Below the pieces are notes generated by a model. That model was not told the DNA's origin. It did no database searches and saw only the letters and a program-made list of their open reading frames with translations. Both the position numbers and the translations under genes were made by a program. This document shows positions 8,222-17,172 of a stretch of 49,819 bases of DNA, one piece after another (position 1 is the first letter of the stretch; each line of letters opens with the position of its first letter). The DNA is from an uncultured bacterium (GTDB taxonomy: Bacteria > Oederibacteriota > PGYV01 > Palsa-1178), in contig CALAOR010000056.1 of the NCBI GenBank assembly GCA_937889595.1, positions 1 through 49,819 on the forward strand, in the 5' to 3' direction.

Positions 8222-9145
8222 TCAGCAGTTTAAACTTCCTATTATTGTTTTTATGTCTTTTATATTGTTTTTTTTCATATAACCAACGATCCCTTTTGCT
8301 GTCTTTTCAGAAGCGTCCGGTTCGCGGAAATTTGCCGTGCCTATCTCAACAGCCGTTGCTCCCGCCATCATGAATTCCACGGCATCGCACCAGTTCATTA
8401 TGCCGCCGATACCTATGAGAGGTATCTTCACGGCTTTGGAAACCTTATGCACAAAAGCCAGGGCCACAGGCTTGATAGCCGGGCCGGAAAGACCGCCGTA
8501 AATATTGGCGATACAAGGCTTTTTCTTTTCAATATCTATCTTCATTCCGACAAGCGTATTGATAAGCGACAAAGAGTCGGCCCCGCTGTCCTCGCAAAAC
8601 CTGGCAAGCTCTTCCAGAGGCCCCACATTGGGAGAAAGCTTCATGATAACAGGTTTCTTATATACCCTCTTCACCCCGTCCAAAATCCCCTTGATAGCCA
8701 CCCGGTCAGCGGCAAAAGCCAACCCTCCCTTTTTGACATTAGGGCAAGATATATTGACCTCAACAGCGGCCACATCAGTGCCCTCAAGCATATGGGCAAC
8801 TTCGATGTATTCCTCAACAGAAGTCCCATAAATATTGGCAATTATTGGTGTTTTGTACTTTTTAAGTTTGGGGAGTTTATCCTTTAAAAAGGCGTCAACC
8901 CCGATGTTTTGCAGGCCGATGGCGTTTATTATACCCGCGGTCGTTTCGACCAGACGGGGGGTCTTGTTCCCTTTAACCGGCTTGATGGCAAGACCTTTAA
9001 CTATGATGGCTCCTATGGAATTTAAGTCCATGTATTCTTCAAACTCAAGACCGTAACCGAAGGTTCCGGACGCTGTCATGACAGGGTTTTTAAGTTCCAG
9101 GCTGCCTATATTGACTTTGGTATTGATCTTGTTGTTTGTTTTCAT
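8222..9145 (-). CDS. pyrD: Dihydroorotate dehydrogenase, class 1B catalytic subunit
   Basis: The product is 307 residues. It oxidises dihydroorotate to orotate, using FMN, in pyrimidine synthesis. The NISCPNVKKGG segment carries the catalytic cysteine typical of class 1 enzymes. The TIM-barrel phosphate loops IGIGGIMNW and AVEIGTAN are present. Class 1B enzymes pair with the electron-transfer subunit PyrK, which is found at 11719-12486. The two genes are usually adjacent; here ~2.5 kb of unrelated genes lies between them. The ATG at 9145 lacks a strong ribosome site. Confidence 0.96.
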   Translation of the reverse strand: MKTNNKINTKVNIGSLELKNPVMTASGTFGYGLEFEEYMDLNSIGAIIVKGLAIKPVKGNKTPRLVETTAGIINAIGLQNIGVDAFLKDKLPKLKKYKTPIIANIYGTSVEEYIEVAHMLEGTDVAAVEVNISCPNVKKGGLAFAADRVAIKGILDGVKRVYKKPVIMKLSPNVGPLEELARFCEDSGADSLSLINTLVGMKIDIEKKKPCIANIYGGLSGPAIKPVALAFVHKVSKAVKIPLIGIGGIMNWCDAVEFMMAGATAVEIGTANFREPDASEKTAKGIVGYMKKNNIKDIKTIIGSLNC

Positions 9146-9222
9146 TGGGGATATAATAACATAATTGAATCAAAAAGATAAGATAAAAACAATTTATATA
9201 TACAAAGCATCAAATAATCCCA

Positions 9223-10059
9223 CTATTTGGTATTTATTATCTCAATCTGACCAAATGCCTTATTTCTTTTCAAATTTCTGGCTTTCTTTAAATCTTCAGC
9301 AGCTCCATCTTTGTTCCCCAATTTAAGTTTGGCATTGCCACGCCCAAAATATGCATCCCCATAGGCCGGATCTATCTCTAATGCTTTACAAAAATCCGAA
9401 ATAGCAGCGTAGTATTCTGTCAGATTGTTTTCCACCTCACCTCGCGTGCAAAACGCGCCTGCGCACCGTGGATCCAATAATAACGCTTTTTTACAATCTT
9501 CGATGGCTTTTATATAATTTCCAAGTTTATTATTCACGTCGGCACGATTACTGTATGAAAAAGCAATTTTAGGATCAATTTCAATCGCTTTATTATAATC
9601 GGAAATCGCCCCAGTCAAATCACCTGACGCCGTTCTGGCCCCCCCTCGTGTGTTATAGGCAGAGATTTTTTTGGGATCAATTTCAATCGCTTTTGTACAA
9701 TCCTGTATGCCCCCATTATAATCAGCCAAAGCCACCTTGTCTATACCCCTGTTGCTATATGCTTCCGCATCTTTAGGGTTGAATTCGATGACTTTTGAAT
9801 TATCCTGAATCGACCCCTCGTAATCACCAAGTAAAAATTTGGCCACACCACGGTTAATATAGGCGTTAGTATTCAAAGGGTTCAGTTCAATCGATTTATT
9901 AAAATCTATGACAGCTTCCCTGTAATCAGCGGATTGAATCCTGGATAATCCGTCATACAAATACTTATCTGACGGACTGATACATGATGAAATCAGTATG
10001 GCGAGACAAGAAAAAACAAAAGTAATTTTTAAAAATAGTTTCAAAGGCTCCCCCAACAT
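9223..10059 (-). CDS. Tetratricopeptide-repeat lipoprotein
   Basis: The product is 278 residues from the ATG at 10059. A longer reading to 10128 would overlap the upstream toxin-like gene and hide the signal peptide. The N-terminus is a lipoprotein signal ending LISSC (lipobox). The rest is about seven TPR units of 34 residues, each with the pattern 'A..DF.KAIEIDP....AYSNRG', which form a protein-binding solenoid. It begins 8 nt after the stop of the toxin-like gene and may share its transcript. A TTG six codons downstream has a GGGGGAG just in front and is an alternative start. The binding partner is unknown. Confidence 0.85.
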   Translation of the reverse strand: MLGEPLKLFLKITFVFSCLAILISSCISPSDKYLYDGLSRIQSADYREAVIDFNKSIELNPLNTNAYINRGVAKFLLGDYEGSIQDNSKVIEFNPKDAEAYSNRGIDKVALADYNGGIQDCTKAIEIDPKKISAYNTRGGARTASGDLTGAISDYNKAIEIDPKIAFSYSNRADVNNKLGNYIKAIEDCKKALLLDPRCAGAFCTRGEVENNLTEYYAAISDFCKALEIDPAYGDAYFGRGNAKLKLGNKDGAAEDLKKARNLKRNKAFGQIEIINTK

Positions 10060-10067
10060 GATCAAAT

Positions 10068-10367
10068 TTAATTTAATTTTACAAAATCCACAAAGTAAAT
10101 ATCCCCGTTCTTCTCCACGGTAAACCAAATCCTGAAATACGGCCCTGTACGCCTCAATTTTTTCAGCCTTATATCCATGGAAGGCTCGTAAACGAAGCCC
10201 CTTGCGCCCTGGAGGTTTGCCGACGGGACCGGGATAAAACCTTCCCGCCTTTCAAACTCCCTTTTGCGGCCCATATCCGCGCGCATATGATTTATTATCA
10301 ACTGTTCTTTTGGCGCAAGCAGCAGGAACTTCTTCAGGAACTCAACCAACATCATGACAAGCCTCAT
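10068..10367 (-). CDS. Putative toxin of a toxin-antitoxin pair (RelE/ParE-like)
   Basis: The product is 99 residues and basic. The C-terminal half, KKLRRTGPYFRIWFTVEKNG then DIYFVDFVKLN, resembles the end of the RelE/ParE fold: a conserved arginine, paired beta strands and a final Phe-Val-Lys segment. The first ~40 residues are helical and not recognisable. It overlaps the upstream small gene by one base (TAATG), which is typical of antitoxin-toxin pairs with coupled translation. By analogy it would act on mRNA at the ribosome or on gyrase. Family assignment is by pattern only and could be wrong. Confidence 0.55.
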   Translation of the reverse strand: MRLVMMLVEFLKKFLLLAPKEQLIINHMRADMGRKREFERREGFIPVPSANLQGARGFVYEPSMDIRLKKLRRTGPYFRIWFTVEKNGDIYFVDFVKLN

Positions 10368-10606
10368 TACTTTTCCTTTAGCTTTAATTCTTTGATAACC
10401 TTGTCAAAATCAACGGCGCTTTTTTTCCTTTTGCCGTAGTTGGCAAAAACATCGCCGCTTTCCTTTAACAACTGCCTTTCGATCTCGTTCTCAACGGCTT
10501 TTTCGAAGAATTTATTGACCATAAGCCCCTGTTCGTGACAGAAATCGTAAAAGGCTTTTTTCTTGTGCCTGTCGATTTTAAGCGTAACCGTGATCGTGCC
10601 GGCCAT
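10367..10606 (-). CDS. Putative ribbon-helix-helix antitoxin
   Basis: The product is 79 residues. The first ~45 residues fit a ribbon-helix-helix DNA-binding fold: a beta strand (ITVTLKID) followed by two helices (KKKAFYDFCHEQG and NKFFEKAVENEIE). The charged C-terminus would wrap the toxin. A strong AAGGAGGT ribosome site lies 6 nt before the ATG. Upstream is a near-consensus promoter whose spacer contains an inverted repeat, as expected for an autorepressor. It overlaps the toxin-like gene by one base. Confidence 0.65.
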   Translation of the reverse strand: MAGTITVTLKIDRHKKKAFYDFCHEQGLMVNKFFEKAVENEIERQLLKESGDVFANYGKRKKSAVDFDKVIKELKLKEK

Positions 10607-10638
10607 GGTAAGACCTCCTTGGGTTTCTTCTTAAAACC

Positions 10639-10667
10639 AGTATATCGTAAAATATTACGAATATCAA
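10639..10667 (-). promoter_or_regulatory. Promoter and probable operator of the toxin-antitoxin pair
   Basis: On the minus strand TTGATA (10662-10667) and TATACT (10639-10644) are separated by exactly 17 nt. The spacer holds an inverted repeat, TCGTAA (10645-10650) and TTACGA (10655-10660), with a 4-nt centre. A dimer bound there would block polymerase, which fits autoregulation by the ribbon-helix-helix protein. Confidence 0.75.
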
Positions 10668-10734
10668 GTAAAAGATTACCTTAGAATGCCGTGCGGGGTT
10701 GCCCTTCCGTATTTGGCGTGTTATCAATTCCTTA

Positions 10735-10820
10735 TGTAGGCGCGGGCCGATGGGACGTAGGCCCGCGACTACACGGGCATAAAGACCGGTTTAAATGCGG
10801 ACGTAGAGCCGCCGCTCTAC
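10735..10820. repeat. Two GTAG...CTAC palindromic repeats
   Basis: The first hairpin pairs 10736-10748 with 10760-10772 (13 bp, one mismatch, arms GTAGGCGCGGGCC and GGCCCGCGACTAC). The second, 10803-10820, is GTAGAGC-CGCC-GCTCTAC, a perfect 7-bp stem. The second one overlaps the end of the hydrolase gene and contains its TAG stop codon. Confidence 0.75.
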
Positions 10821-11674
10821 TTCTTATATTTCTTCAAAAATTCCTTCATCTGGTTAAACGCCACGCCTTCGTATATATTCACATCCGCGTGGCTTGTGTC
10901 CCTTAAGCGGCAGAAAAATTTTGTGTGGGAGCCTGCGGCGTCGTACATGTGCTGGCCTTGGCTTATGGGAAAACAGTTGTCGTTCTCGCCGTGAATTATC
11001 ATGAGAGGCGCCTTGAATTTCCTTATGTTGTTTATCGGCTGGTTCTTTTTAGCTATCATTTTATCGTCGGCTTTGAGCTTTATTATGTCCTTAAACGGCC
11101 ATATCAGGCCGTCGGTCATGTGGGATACTGCTTCTTTGGCGTCGGTGAACGGGGCCTCCATCACTATGGCACTAAAATCCCTGTTCGCGCCCAGCCATGT
11201 GCCCGGAACCGTCCCGACAGACTGCGTATACATGTAAATATCGCACTTGTCTTTACAATAAGTCTGCTTTACAAAGTCATAAATTACCAGTCCGTCGGCT
11301 GCGAGGTTGTCAAAGTCTGCTTTGCCCGCGCTTTTGCCGTAACCGCGGTAGTCGAAACATACCACGTTGAATTTGTACTCAGCCGCGAGAAAATACAGCC
11401 TTTTCGCGGATTCTTTTATGCTCGACATATTCCCGTAAAAATACAGGAGATAGTCCTGCGCCCCCGGGTATGTCAGCAAAATACCCGAAAGTGTCGTCCC
11501 GTCTTTGGCCGTGCAGGTAACTTCTTCGCCCTTTATCACCCCGGTGTTCTGCACGGGCAGATCGGAATAACTCTCAGGGTATAAAAACCAGTTCTCGGAA
11601 AGGGTGACGCAGGAAACTGCGGCACCCGCAAGCAATACCAGCGAAAAAATCAAGGCAAACCTTTTTTTTGTCAA
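10817..11674 (-). CDS. Alpha/beta-hydrolase lipoprotein (ABHD12/BEM46-like)
   Basis: The product is 285 residues. The signal peptide ends in a plausible lipobox (AAVSC). The hydrolase fold shows an oxyanion segment YFYGNMSSI, strand VVCFDYRGYGKS, nucleophile elbow YTQSVGTVPG (Ser in Q-S-V-G, a variant of GxSxG), acid in HGENDNCFPI and histidine in DTSHADV. It should be an extracytoplasmic serine esterase, lipase or peptidase; the substrate is unknown. It lies 44 nt after pyrK inside the pyrimidine operon without an evident link to that pathway. The stop codon is inside a palindromic repeat. Confidence 0.85.
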   Translation of the reverse strand: MTKKRFALIFSLVLLAGAAVSCVTLSENWFLYPESYSDLPVQNTGVIKGEEVTCTAKDGTTLSGILLTYPGAQDYLLYFYGNMSSIKESAKRLYFLAAEYKFNVVCFDYRGYGKSAGKADFDNLAADGLVIYDFVKQTYCKDKCDIYMYTQSVGTVPGTWLGANRDFSAIVMEAPFTDAKEAVSHMTDGLIWPFKDIIKLKADDKMIAKKNQPINNIRKFKAPLMIIHGENDNCFPISQGQHMYDAAGSHTKFFCRLRDTSHADVNIYEGVAFNQMKEFLKKYKK

Positions 11675-11718
11675 TGCATGTCATCCTTTAGTTTGAAGTC
11701 TTTGTTATAAAACCCGTC

Positions 11719-12486
11719 CTAAAACTCCACATCATTCAGGTCAAATATTGTCCCGTCTTTGCATACCCTTTTATATTCCGTGGTATCTCCGGTTTTTATT
11801 TCCAGTACGCATGAAACGCATGCCCCTATGCCGCAGCCCATGTATTCTTCAAAAGAAGCAAACACTTTTACGAAGTTCTTTGTGTCAGCAACAGCCTTTA
11901 TGGCCTTAAACATAGGCTTTGGACCGCAGGTAAATATAATTGAATCATCTTTTAAGACATCCTTTAAAACATCACTGGCAAAACCTTTATTACCCATAGA
12001 ACCGTCATCAGTCGCGAACGCGCAGCCGAGTTTCTTAAATTCCGCGCGGGCAACCATCTGGTCCCTGCACTTTGCGCCCTGTATGAATGTGAATTTTATT
12101 TTCTTTGATTTAAGGTATTTGGCAAGGAAGAATACGGATGCCGCGCCTGTTCCCCCGCCGATTAGTACTATTGGGGATTTGGAACCGGTCATGTGGTCAA
12201 GGTATGAATTTCCCAATGGGCCCATGAAATCCAATACATCGCCCTTTTTCTTTTCAGACAGCAGGCGCGTCCCGCAGCCTATAACCTTATATACGATCTC
12301 AACATATTTGCCGTACGCGTCATAGATTGAAAACGGCCTGCGCAGCAGCGGCTGGTATGACTCTGATATGAGTAAGTTTATGAACTGGCCCGGCCTGGCT
12401 TTGATACTTTTACCGGCGTCCAGTTTTAGCCGCCATAGATCAGAACCTATCTTTGTGTTTGAGACAATCTTTGATTTAATACGCAT
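11719..12486 (-). CDS. pyrK: Dihydroorotate dehydrogenase electron-transfer subunit PyrK
   Basis: The product is 255 residues. It passes electrons from PyrD's FMN via FAD and a [2Fe-2S] cluster to NAD+. The FAD-binding signature RPFSIYD, the NAD-binding segment GGGTGAASV and the C-terminal cluster GCGIGACVSC plus a later Cys (RVCKDG) are all seen. I chose the ATG at 12486 because GAGGT lies about 6 nt upstream and the protein then starts as MRIKSKIV. The longer reading to 12570 begins inside a palindromic repeat and is spurious. It follows carB after a repeat-filled gap of 226 nt. Confidence 0.94.
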   Translation of the reverse strand: MRIKSKIVSNTKIGSDLWRLKLDAGKSIKARPGQFINLLISESYQPLLRRPFSIYDAYGKYVEIVYKVIGCGTRLLSEKKKGDVLDFMGPLGNSYLDHMTGSKSPIVLIGGGTGAASVFFLAKYLKSKKIKFTFIQGAKCRDQMVARAEFKKLGCAFATDDGSMGNKGFASDVLKDVLKDDSIIFTCGPKPMFKAIKAVADTKNFVKVFASFEEYMGCGIGACVSCVLEIKTGDTTEYKRVCKDGTIFDLNDVEF

Positions 12487-12560
12487 TTTAACCTCATTAT
12501 TTCGATTCAATCCAGGCAGAACCCATATATGCGTTCCCTGCGCAGCATCAAATCCCGCAG

Positions 12561-12583
12561 GTGGCGGCATAATATGCCGCCAC
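12561..12583. repeat. Perfect palindrome GTGGCGGCAT/ATGCCGCCAC
   Basis: A 10-bp perfect stem with a 3-nt loop (AAT), followed by TAC so that it ends in CTAC. The same element recurs at 22391-22413 with loop GAT. It lies in the pyrK-carB gap. Confidence 0.8.
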
Positions 12584-12646
12584 TACACTGCTTTCATGTT
12601 TTCTCACTTCTACTATCTGGTTTCTACTCTCTCAAGCCCTTGACCT

Positions 12647-12710
12647 GTAGTGGCCGAATACAAAGTCCTGAGCATGTCGAAGGATCATTCGGCCACCCGC
12701 AGCGGTGGCC
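12647..12710. repeat. GTAGTGGCCGAAT palindromic repeat in the carB-pyrK gap
   Basis: GTAG is followed by TGGCCGAAT (12651-12659), which pairs with ATTCGGCCA (12687-12695). A second stem, GGCCACC/GGTGGCC (12691-12710), follows. The same type lies at 22344-22368. It ends only 2 nt before the carB stop. Confidence 0.8.
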
Positions 12711-12712
12711 AA

Positions 12713-15700
12713 TCAGCCTTTATAGTACTCCTGCAGCGACTTCACATCCAGCCCTTTTTTAATGACCGCTTCTATCGCGGCTACCACTGCCTGCGCGCCC
12801 GACATGGTTGTTGTGTATGGCACGCCGGCTGAAATTGCCAGTGTCCTTATTTTATAGTCATCGCTTTTCGGACCCTTTCCTACCGGCGTATTGATGATAA
12901 GGTCAACTTTTCCGCTTTTAATAAGGTCAAGTATGGTCGGCGCTTTTTCAAGGGCCTTTTTTACTTTCTCCACTTTAATTCCGAAACGCCTTAACGCGTT
13001 TGCTGTGCCTTCAGTGGCAACAATTGCAAAACCCAGGTCTTCAAGCTTTTTAACGACAAAAACTATATCACGTTTGTCCCTGTTTTTCACGCTTACAAAA
13101 ACTTTTCCCGCAAGCGGCAGCTTCTGTCCGGCAGCTATTTGGGCCTTGTAATACGCCCTTCCAAAGTCCTCATCTATGCCCATCACTTCGCCGGTGGACT
13201 TCATCTCAGGCCCCAGCACCGTATCTGTTCCAAGAAATTTATTGAAAGGAAACACGGATTCCTTGACCGCTATATACGGCAGGTCGAGATTTTCCCTTAC
13301 CTTAAGTTGTTTTATGGTATTGCCCGTCATTATTTTAGTGGCGATCTTTGCCCATGGTATGCCGGTTGCCTTGGATACGAAAGGTATGGTGCGCGACGCG
13401 CGCGGGTTTACTTCAAGCACGTAAACCTGGTCGTTACGCACCGCATACTGCACATTCATGAGCCCTTTTACTTTCAGTTCTATGGCCATCCGGTGGGTAT
13501 ATTCCCGTATTTTGTTTATTGTATCCTGCCTTAAAGTAATAGCCGGAAGCACGCAGGCTGAATCACCGGAATGTATTCCCGCTTCTTCTATATGTTCCAT
13601 GATGCCGCATATAACGGCTTCATGTCCGTCGCATACGCAGTCTACGTCAACTTCCAAAGCGTCTTCCAGGAACTTGTCTATAAGAACCGGATGCTCCTCC
13701 GATACTATGAAAGCTTCCTTGGCGAATTTTTCAAAGGTTTCGTCGTCATAAACTATTTCCATTGCCCTGCCGCCCAGGACATACGACGGCCTGACAAGCG
13801 CAGGATAGCCTATCCTGCGTATTATTACCCAGGCTTCCTTGAGCGAATAAGCAGTGCCATTTTCCGGCCTGTTTATATCAAGCTTGGTAAGTATCTTGTC
13901 GAATTTCTTGCGGTCTTCGGCTATGTCGATGGACACAGGCGAAGTTCCTAGTATCTTTACTTTCTTGTTATAAAGCGGCATTGCAAGCTTTAGAGGCGTC
14001 TGTCCGCCGAACTGGGCTATAAACCCCGTGTCTTTACCCTCTTCATCGGCAATTGACATGACGTCTTCCATGGTCAACGGCTCAAAGTAGAGCTTATCCG
14101 AAGTATCATAGTCCGTGGAAACCGTCTCAGGATTGCAATTGACCATGGACACTTCATAACCTTCCTCGCGCAGCGCGTAAACACTGTGCACGCAGCAGTA
14201 GTCAAACTCTATACCCTGCCCTATCCTGTTGGGGCCGCCGCCCAAGATAACAGCTTTTTTCTTTTTTGACACGGGATTCTCGTTTTCCTGGTCGTAGGTG
14301 GAGTACATATAAGGCGTGTATGTTTTAAACTCGCTCGCGCAGGTATCCACCATCTTGTAAACCGGCTTTATCTTCAGCGACAAGCGCAGGTTCCTGAACT
14401 GGTCCTCGGTCATTTTAAATATTTTTCCCAGCTGGATGTCCGAAAAACCGTGCTGTTTGGCTTTGTAAAGCATATCTTTGAACGCATACGCGTTCGCGTG
14501 CGTTAATTTTTTCTTTTTTGCGGCTGTCTTTTTCAGTTCATTTTCAAAATCAAGGATCTCCCGCATATTATACAGGAACCACGGATCTATCTTTGTTAAA
14601 TCAAATATTTCTTTGTCTGACATGCCTTTTTGCATGGCGTACTTTAAAAAATATATCCGCTGTGAATTCGGCACGGTCAGTTTTTTTATGATCTGTTCTT
14701 TTGTTATGGTTTTAAGGTCCGGATCCTTGCCGTCAGCACCCCATCCTGCCCTGCCCATTTCCATGGACCGAAGGGCTTTTTGCATGGATTCCTTGAATGT
14801 CCTGCCTATAGCCATAACTTCGCCGACTGATTTCATCTGTACGCCGAGCTCGTCTTTGGCTTCCTTGAACTTTTCAAATGTAAAACGCGGGACTTTAACA
14901 ACAACATAGTCAAGCGCGGGTTCAAATGAGGCGGGAGTGTATTTTGTTATATCGTTTGGTATCTCGTCCAGAGTATAACCTACAGCAAGCTTTGCCGCTA
15001 TCTTGGCGATGGGAAACCCAGTTGCTTTTGAAGCGAGCGCCGATGAGCGCGATACACGCGGGTTCATTTCTATTACTATCATGCGGCCATTTTTCGGGTT
15101 TATGGCAAACTGCACGTTTGAACCGCCCGTATCCACGCCTATTTCCCTCATAATAGCGATGGCTGCGTCCCTCATGATCTGGTATTCCTTGTCAGTGAGC
15201 GTTTGGGCCGGCGCCACCGTGATCGAATCGCCCGTATGCACGCCCATTGGGTCAAAGTTCTCTATTGAACATATGATAACCACGTTGTCTTTTAAATCCC
15301 GCATTACCTCGAGTTCATATTCTTTCCATCCCAGGACCGACTCTTCGAGCAGGACTTTTGATATTGGCGAATCTTTAAGACCCCGCGATACTTTTTCAAC
15401 ATATTCCGATTTGTTGTATGCGATACCACCGCCAGTACCGCCCAATGTAAAGGCCGGTCTTATTATTATAGGGAACTTGATCCTTTTGGCAGTGGCGAGC
15501 GCCTGTTTCATATTGCATACATATTCGCTTTTAGGCACATCAAGCCCGATTTTTTGCATTGCTTTCTTGAATTCCTGCCTGTCTTCAGCCTTTTGTATTG
15601 ACTTAAAATTCGCGCCAATTAACTCCACTTTATACTTCTTATCAAGCCCGGCTTTCACAAATTCCATGGCAAGATTCAAGGCTGTCTGTCCGCCTACTGT

Positions 15701-15964
15701 CGGCAGTATGGCGTCGGGCCGCTCTTTAGCCACAATTTTTTCAAGCATTTCCACGGTCAAAGGTTCTATATAAGTCGCGTCCGCGAATTCAGGGTCTGTC
15801 ATGATGGTTGCCGGGTTGGAATTGATGAGCACAACCCTGTAACCTTCTTCCTTTAAAGCCTTGCAGGCCTGTGTTCCGGAATAATCAAACTCACAGGCCT
15901 GCCCTATAACAATCGGACCGGAGCCTATCAGCAGTATTGTTTTTAAATCTGTACGCTTTGGCAT
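12713..15964 (-). CDS. carB: Carbamoyl-phosphate synthase large subunit
   Basis: The product is 1083 residues, close to the usual ~1070. It makes carbamoyl phosphate from ammonia (from CarA), bicarbonate and two ATP. The two homologous ATP-grasp halves are visible. The first begins [20 protein letters not shown] and the second begins [20 protein letters not shown]; each has its ATP-grasp core and NPR motif ([18 protein letters not shown] and [18 protein letters not shown]). The C-terminal ~130 residues are the MGS-like allosteric domain that senses UMP/IMP/ornithine in relatives. It follows carA by 37 nt. Confidence 0.97.
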   Translation of the reverse strand: MPKRTDLKTILLIGSGPIVIGQACEFDYSGTQACKALKEEGYRVVLINSNPATIMTDPEFADATYIEPLTVEMLEKIVAKERPDAILPTVGGQTALNLAMEFVKAGLDKKYKVELIGANFKSIQKAEDRQEFKKAMQKIGLDVPKSEYVCNMKQALATAKRIKFPIIIRPAFTLGGTGGGIAYNKSEYVEKVSRGLKDSPISKVLLEESVLGWKEYELEVMRDLKDNVVIICSIENFDPMGVHTGDSITVAPAQTLTDKEYQIMRDAAIAIMREIGVDTGGSNVQFAINPKNGRMIVIEMNPRVSRSSALASKATGFPIAKIAAKLAVGYTLDEIPNDITKYTPASFEPALDYVVVKVPRFTFEKFKEAKDELGVQMKSVGEVMAIGRTFKESMQKALRSMEMGRAGWGADGKDPDLKTITKEQIIKKLTVPNSQRIYFLKYAMQKGMSDKEIFDLTKIDPWFLYNMREILDFENELKKTAAKKKKLTHANAYAFKDMLYKAKQHGFSDIQLGKIFKMTEDQFRNLRLSLKIKPVYKMVDTCASEFKTYTPYMYSTYDQENENPVSKKKKAVILGGGPNRIGQGIEFDYCCVHSVYALREEGYEVSMVNCNPETVSTDYDTSDKLYFEPLTMEDVMSIADEEGKDTGFIAQFGGQTPLKLAMPLYNKKVKILGTSPVSIDIAEDRKKFDKILTKLDINRPENGTAYSLKEAWVIIRRIGYPALVRPSYVLGGRAMEIVYDDETFEKFAKEAFIVSEEHPVLIDKFLEDALEVDVDCVCDGHEAVICGIMEHIEEAGIHSGDSACVLPAITLRQDTINKIREYTHRMAIELKVKGLMNVQYAVRNDQVYVLEVNPRASRTIPFVSKATGIPWAKIATKIMTGNTIKQLKVRENLDLPYIAVKESVFPFNKFLGTDTVLGPEMKSTGEVMGIDEDFGRAYYKAQIAAGQKLPLAGKVFVSVKNRDKRDIVFVVKKLEDLGFAIVATEGTANALRRFGIKVEKVKKALEKAPTILDLIKSGKVDLIINTPVGKGPKSDDYKIRTLAISAGVPYTTTMSGAQAVVAAIEAVIKKGLDVKSLQEYYKG

Positions 15965-16001
15965 GTGGTTCTCCTTCGTGTATTTGCCTCATGTCTCGGG
16001 C

Positions 16002-17144
16002 CTATTTCGCCATATTTCTTATGAACTTATTAAATATATACCTCGCGTCGTGCGGACCTGCCGAGGCTTCCGGGTGGTGCTGGATAGAGAAAGCTTTCAG
16101 CTTTTTTACTTCCAGGCCCTCGACTGTCCTGTCGTTCAGGTTTATGTGCGTTATTTCCACTTTGTATTTTGAGTTCTTAAATGATTTCGGGTCGACCGCG
16201 TAGCCGTGGTTCTGGACCGTTATGTCTATTTTCCTTGTGCTCATTTCCATGACAGGATGATTGGCGCCCCTGTGCCCGAATTTTAATTTATATGTTTTTC
16301 CCCCGAGCGCCTGGCCCAGGAGCTGATGGCCAAAACATATCCCGAATATGGGCTTTACCCCGAGCAGTTTCTTTATTTCACCGACTATATAAGGGACTGC
16401 GGACGGGTCTCCCGGTCCGTTTGATATGAATATACCGTCAGGCTTCATTTTCAGCACTTCTTCGGCGGTGGCCGTGATGGGCACCACCGTGACATCGCAG
16501 TTTAAATCCGCGAGTATCCTTAAAATATTGTGTTTTATGCCGCAGTCATATGCCACTACCCTGTATTTTTTCCTGTTTTTACCCACACAAACGTACTTCC
16601 GTTCGCAGGTCAGCATGCCTACTTCCTTCAACTTTTTCGTCCATTTGTACGGTTTTGCCGTGGATACTTCTTTCGCAAGGTCAATGCCGTTGATTGACTG
16701 CGACGCTTTTACTTTTTTTAACAATGATTTCCTATCGTGGTCTATGGTGGAAAGCACGGACTTCATGGCTCCAAAATCCCTGATATGCCTGGTTAAGGCC
16801 CTAGTATCGATCCCTTCAATGGCTACAATTTTATATTTTTTGAGGTAATCAATAAGCCCCGCATCGGCGCGCCAGTTGGAATTAACCTTGCTTACCTCTT
16901 TCATCACAAACCCTTCAACCTGTACTTCGCCGGATTCAATATCATCCTCGTTTATACCGTAATTGCCGATTTCGGTGTAGGTCATAGTTACGATCTGCCC
17001 CCTATATGAAGGGTCGGTAAGTATCTCCTGGTACCCGGTCATCGATGTATTAAAGACTATCTCACCGTATGTTTCCCCGTCGTGGCCGGCGGAAACACCC
17101 TCAAAAAAGGTTCCGTCTTCCAGCATTAGGACCGCTTTTTTCAT
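16002..17144 (-). CDS. carA: Carbamoyl-phosphate synthase small (glutaminase) subunit
   Basis: The product is 380 residues. It releases ammonia from glutamine and channels it to CarB. The N-terminal domain has the family start (AVLMLEDGTFFEG, FNTSMTGYQEILTDPSY). The C-terminal class I amidotransferase domain shows ISNGPGDPSAVP, nucleophile Cys in IFGICFGHQLLGQALGG, and the His-Glu pair in SIQHHPEASAGPHD. An AAGGAGA ribosome site precedes the ATG. It lies 28 nt after pyrC. Confidence 0.97.
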   Translation of the reverse strand: MKKAVLMLEDGTFFEGVSAGHDGETYGEIVFNTSMTGYQEILTDPSYRGQIVTMTYTEIGNYGINEDDIESGEVQVEGFVMKEVSKVNSNWRADAGLIDYLKKYKIVAIEGIDTRALTRHIRDFGAMKSVLSTIDHDRKSLLKKVKASQSINGIDLAKEVSTAKPYKWTKKLKEVGMLTCERKYVCVGKNRKKYRVVAYDCGIKHNILRILADLNCDVTVVPITATAEEVLKMKPDGIFISNGPGDPSAVPYIVGEIKKLLGVKPIFGICFGHQLLGQALGGKTYKLKFGHRGANHPVMEMSTRKIDITVQNHGYAVDPKSFKNSKYKVEITHINLNDRTVEGLEVKKLKAFSIQHHPEASAGPHDARYIFNKFIRNMAK

Positions 17145-17172
17145 TTTTAAATCTCCTTTAGTTAACTTATAA

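Noticed and set aside
12487-12570. An upstream start for pyrK
   Set aside because: The extra residues (MPPPAGFDAAQ...) come from a palindromic repeat; the ATG at 12486 has a ribosome site and fits PyrK starts.
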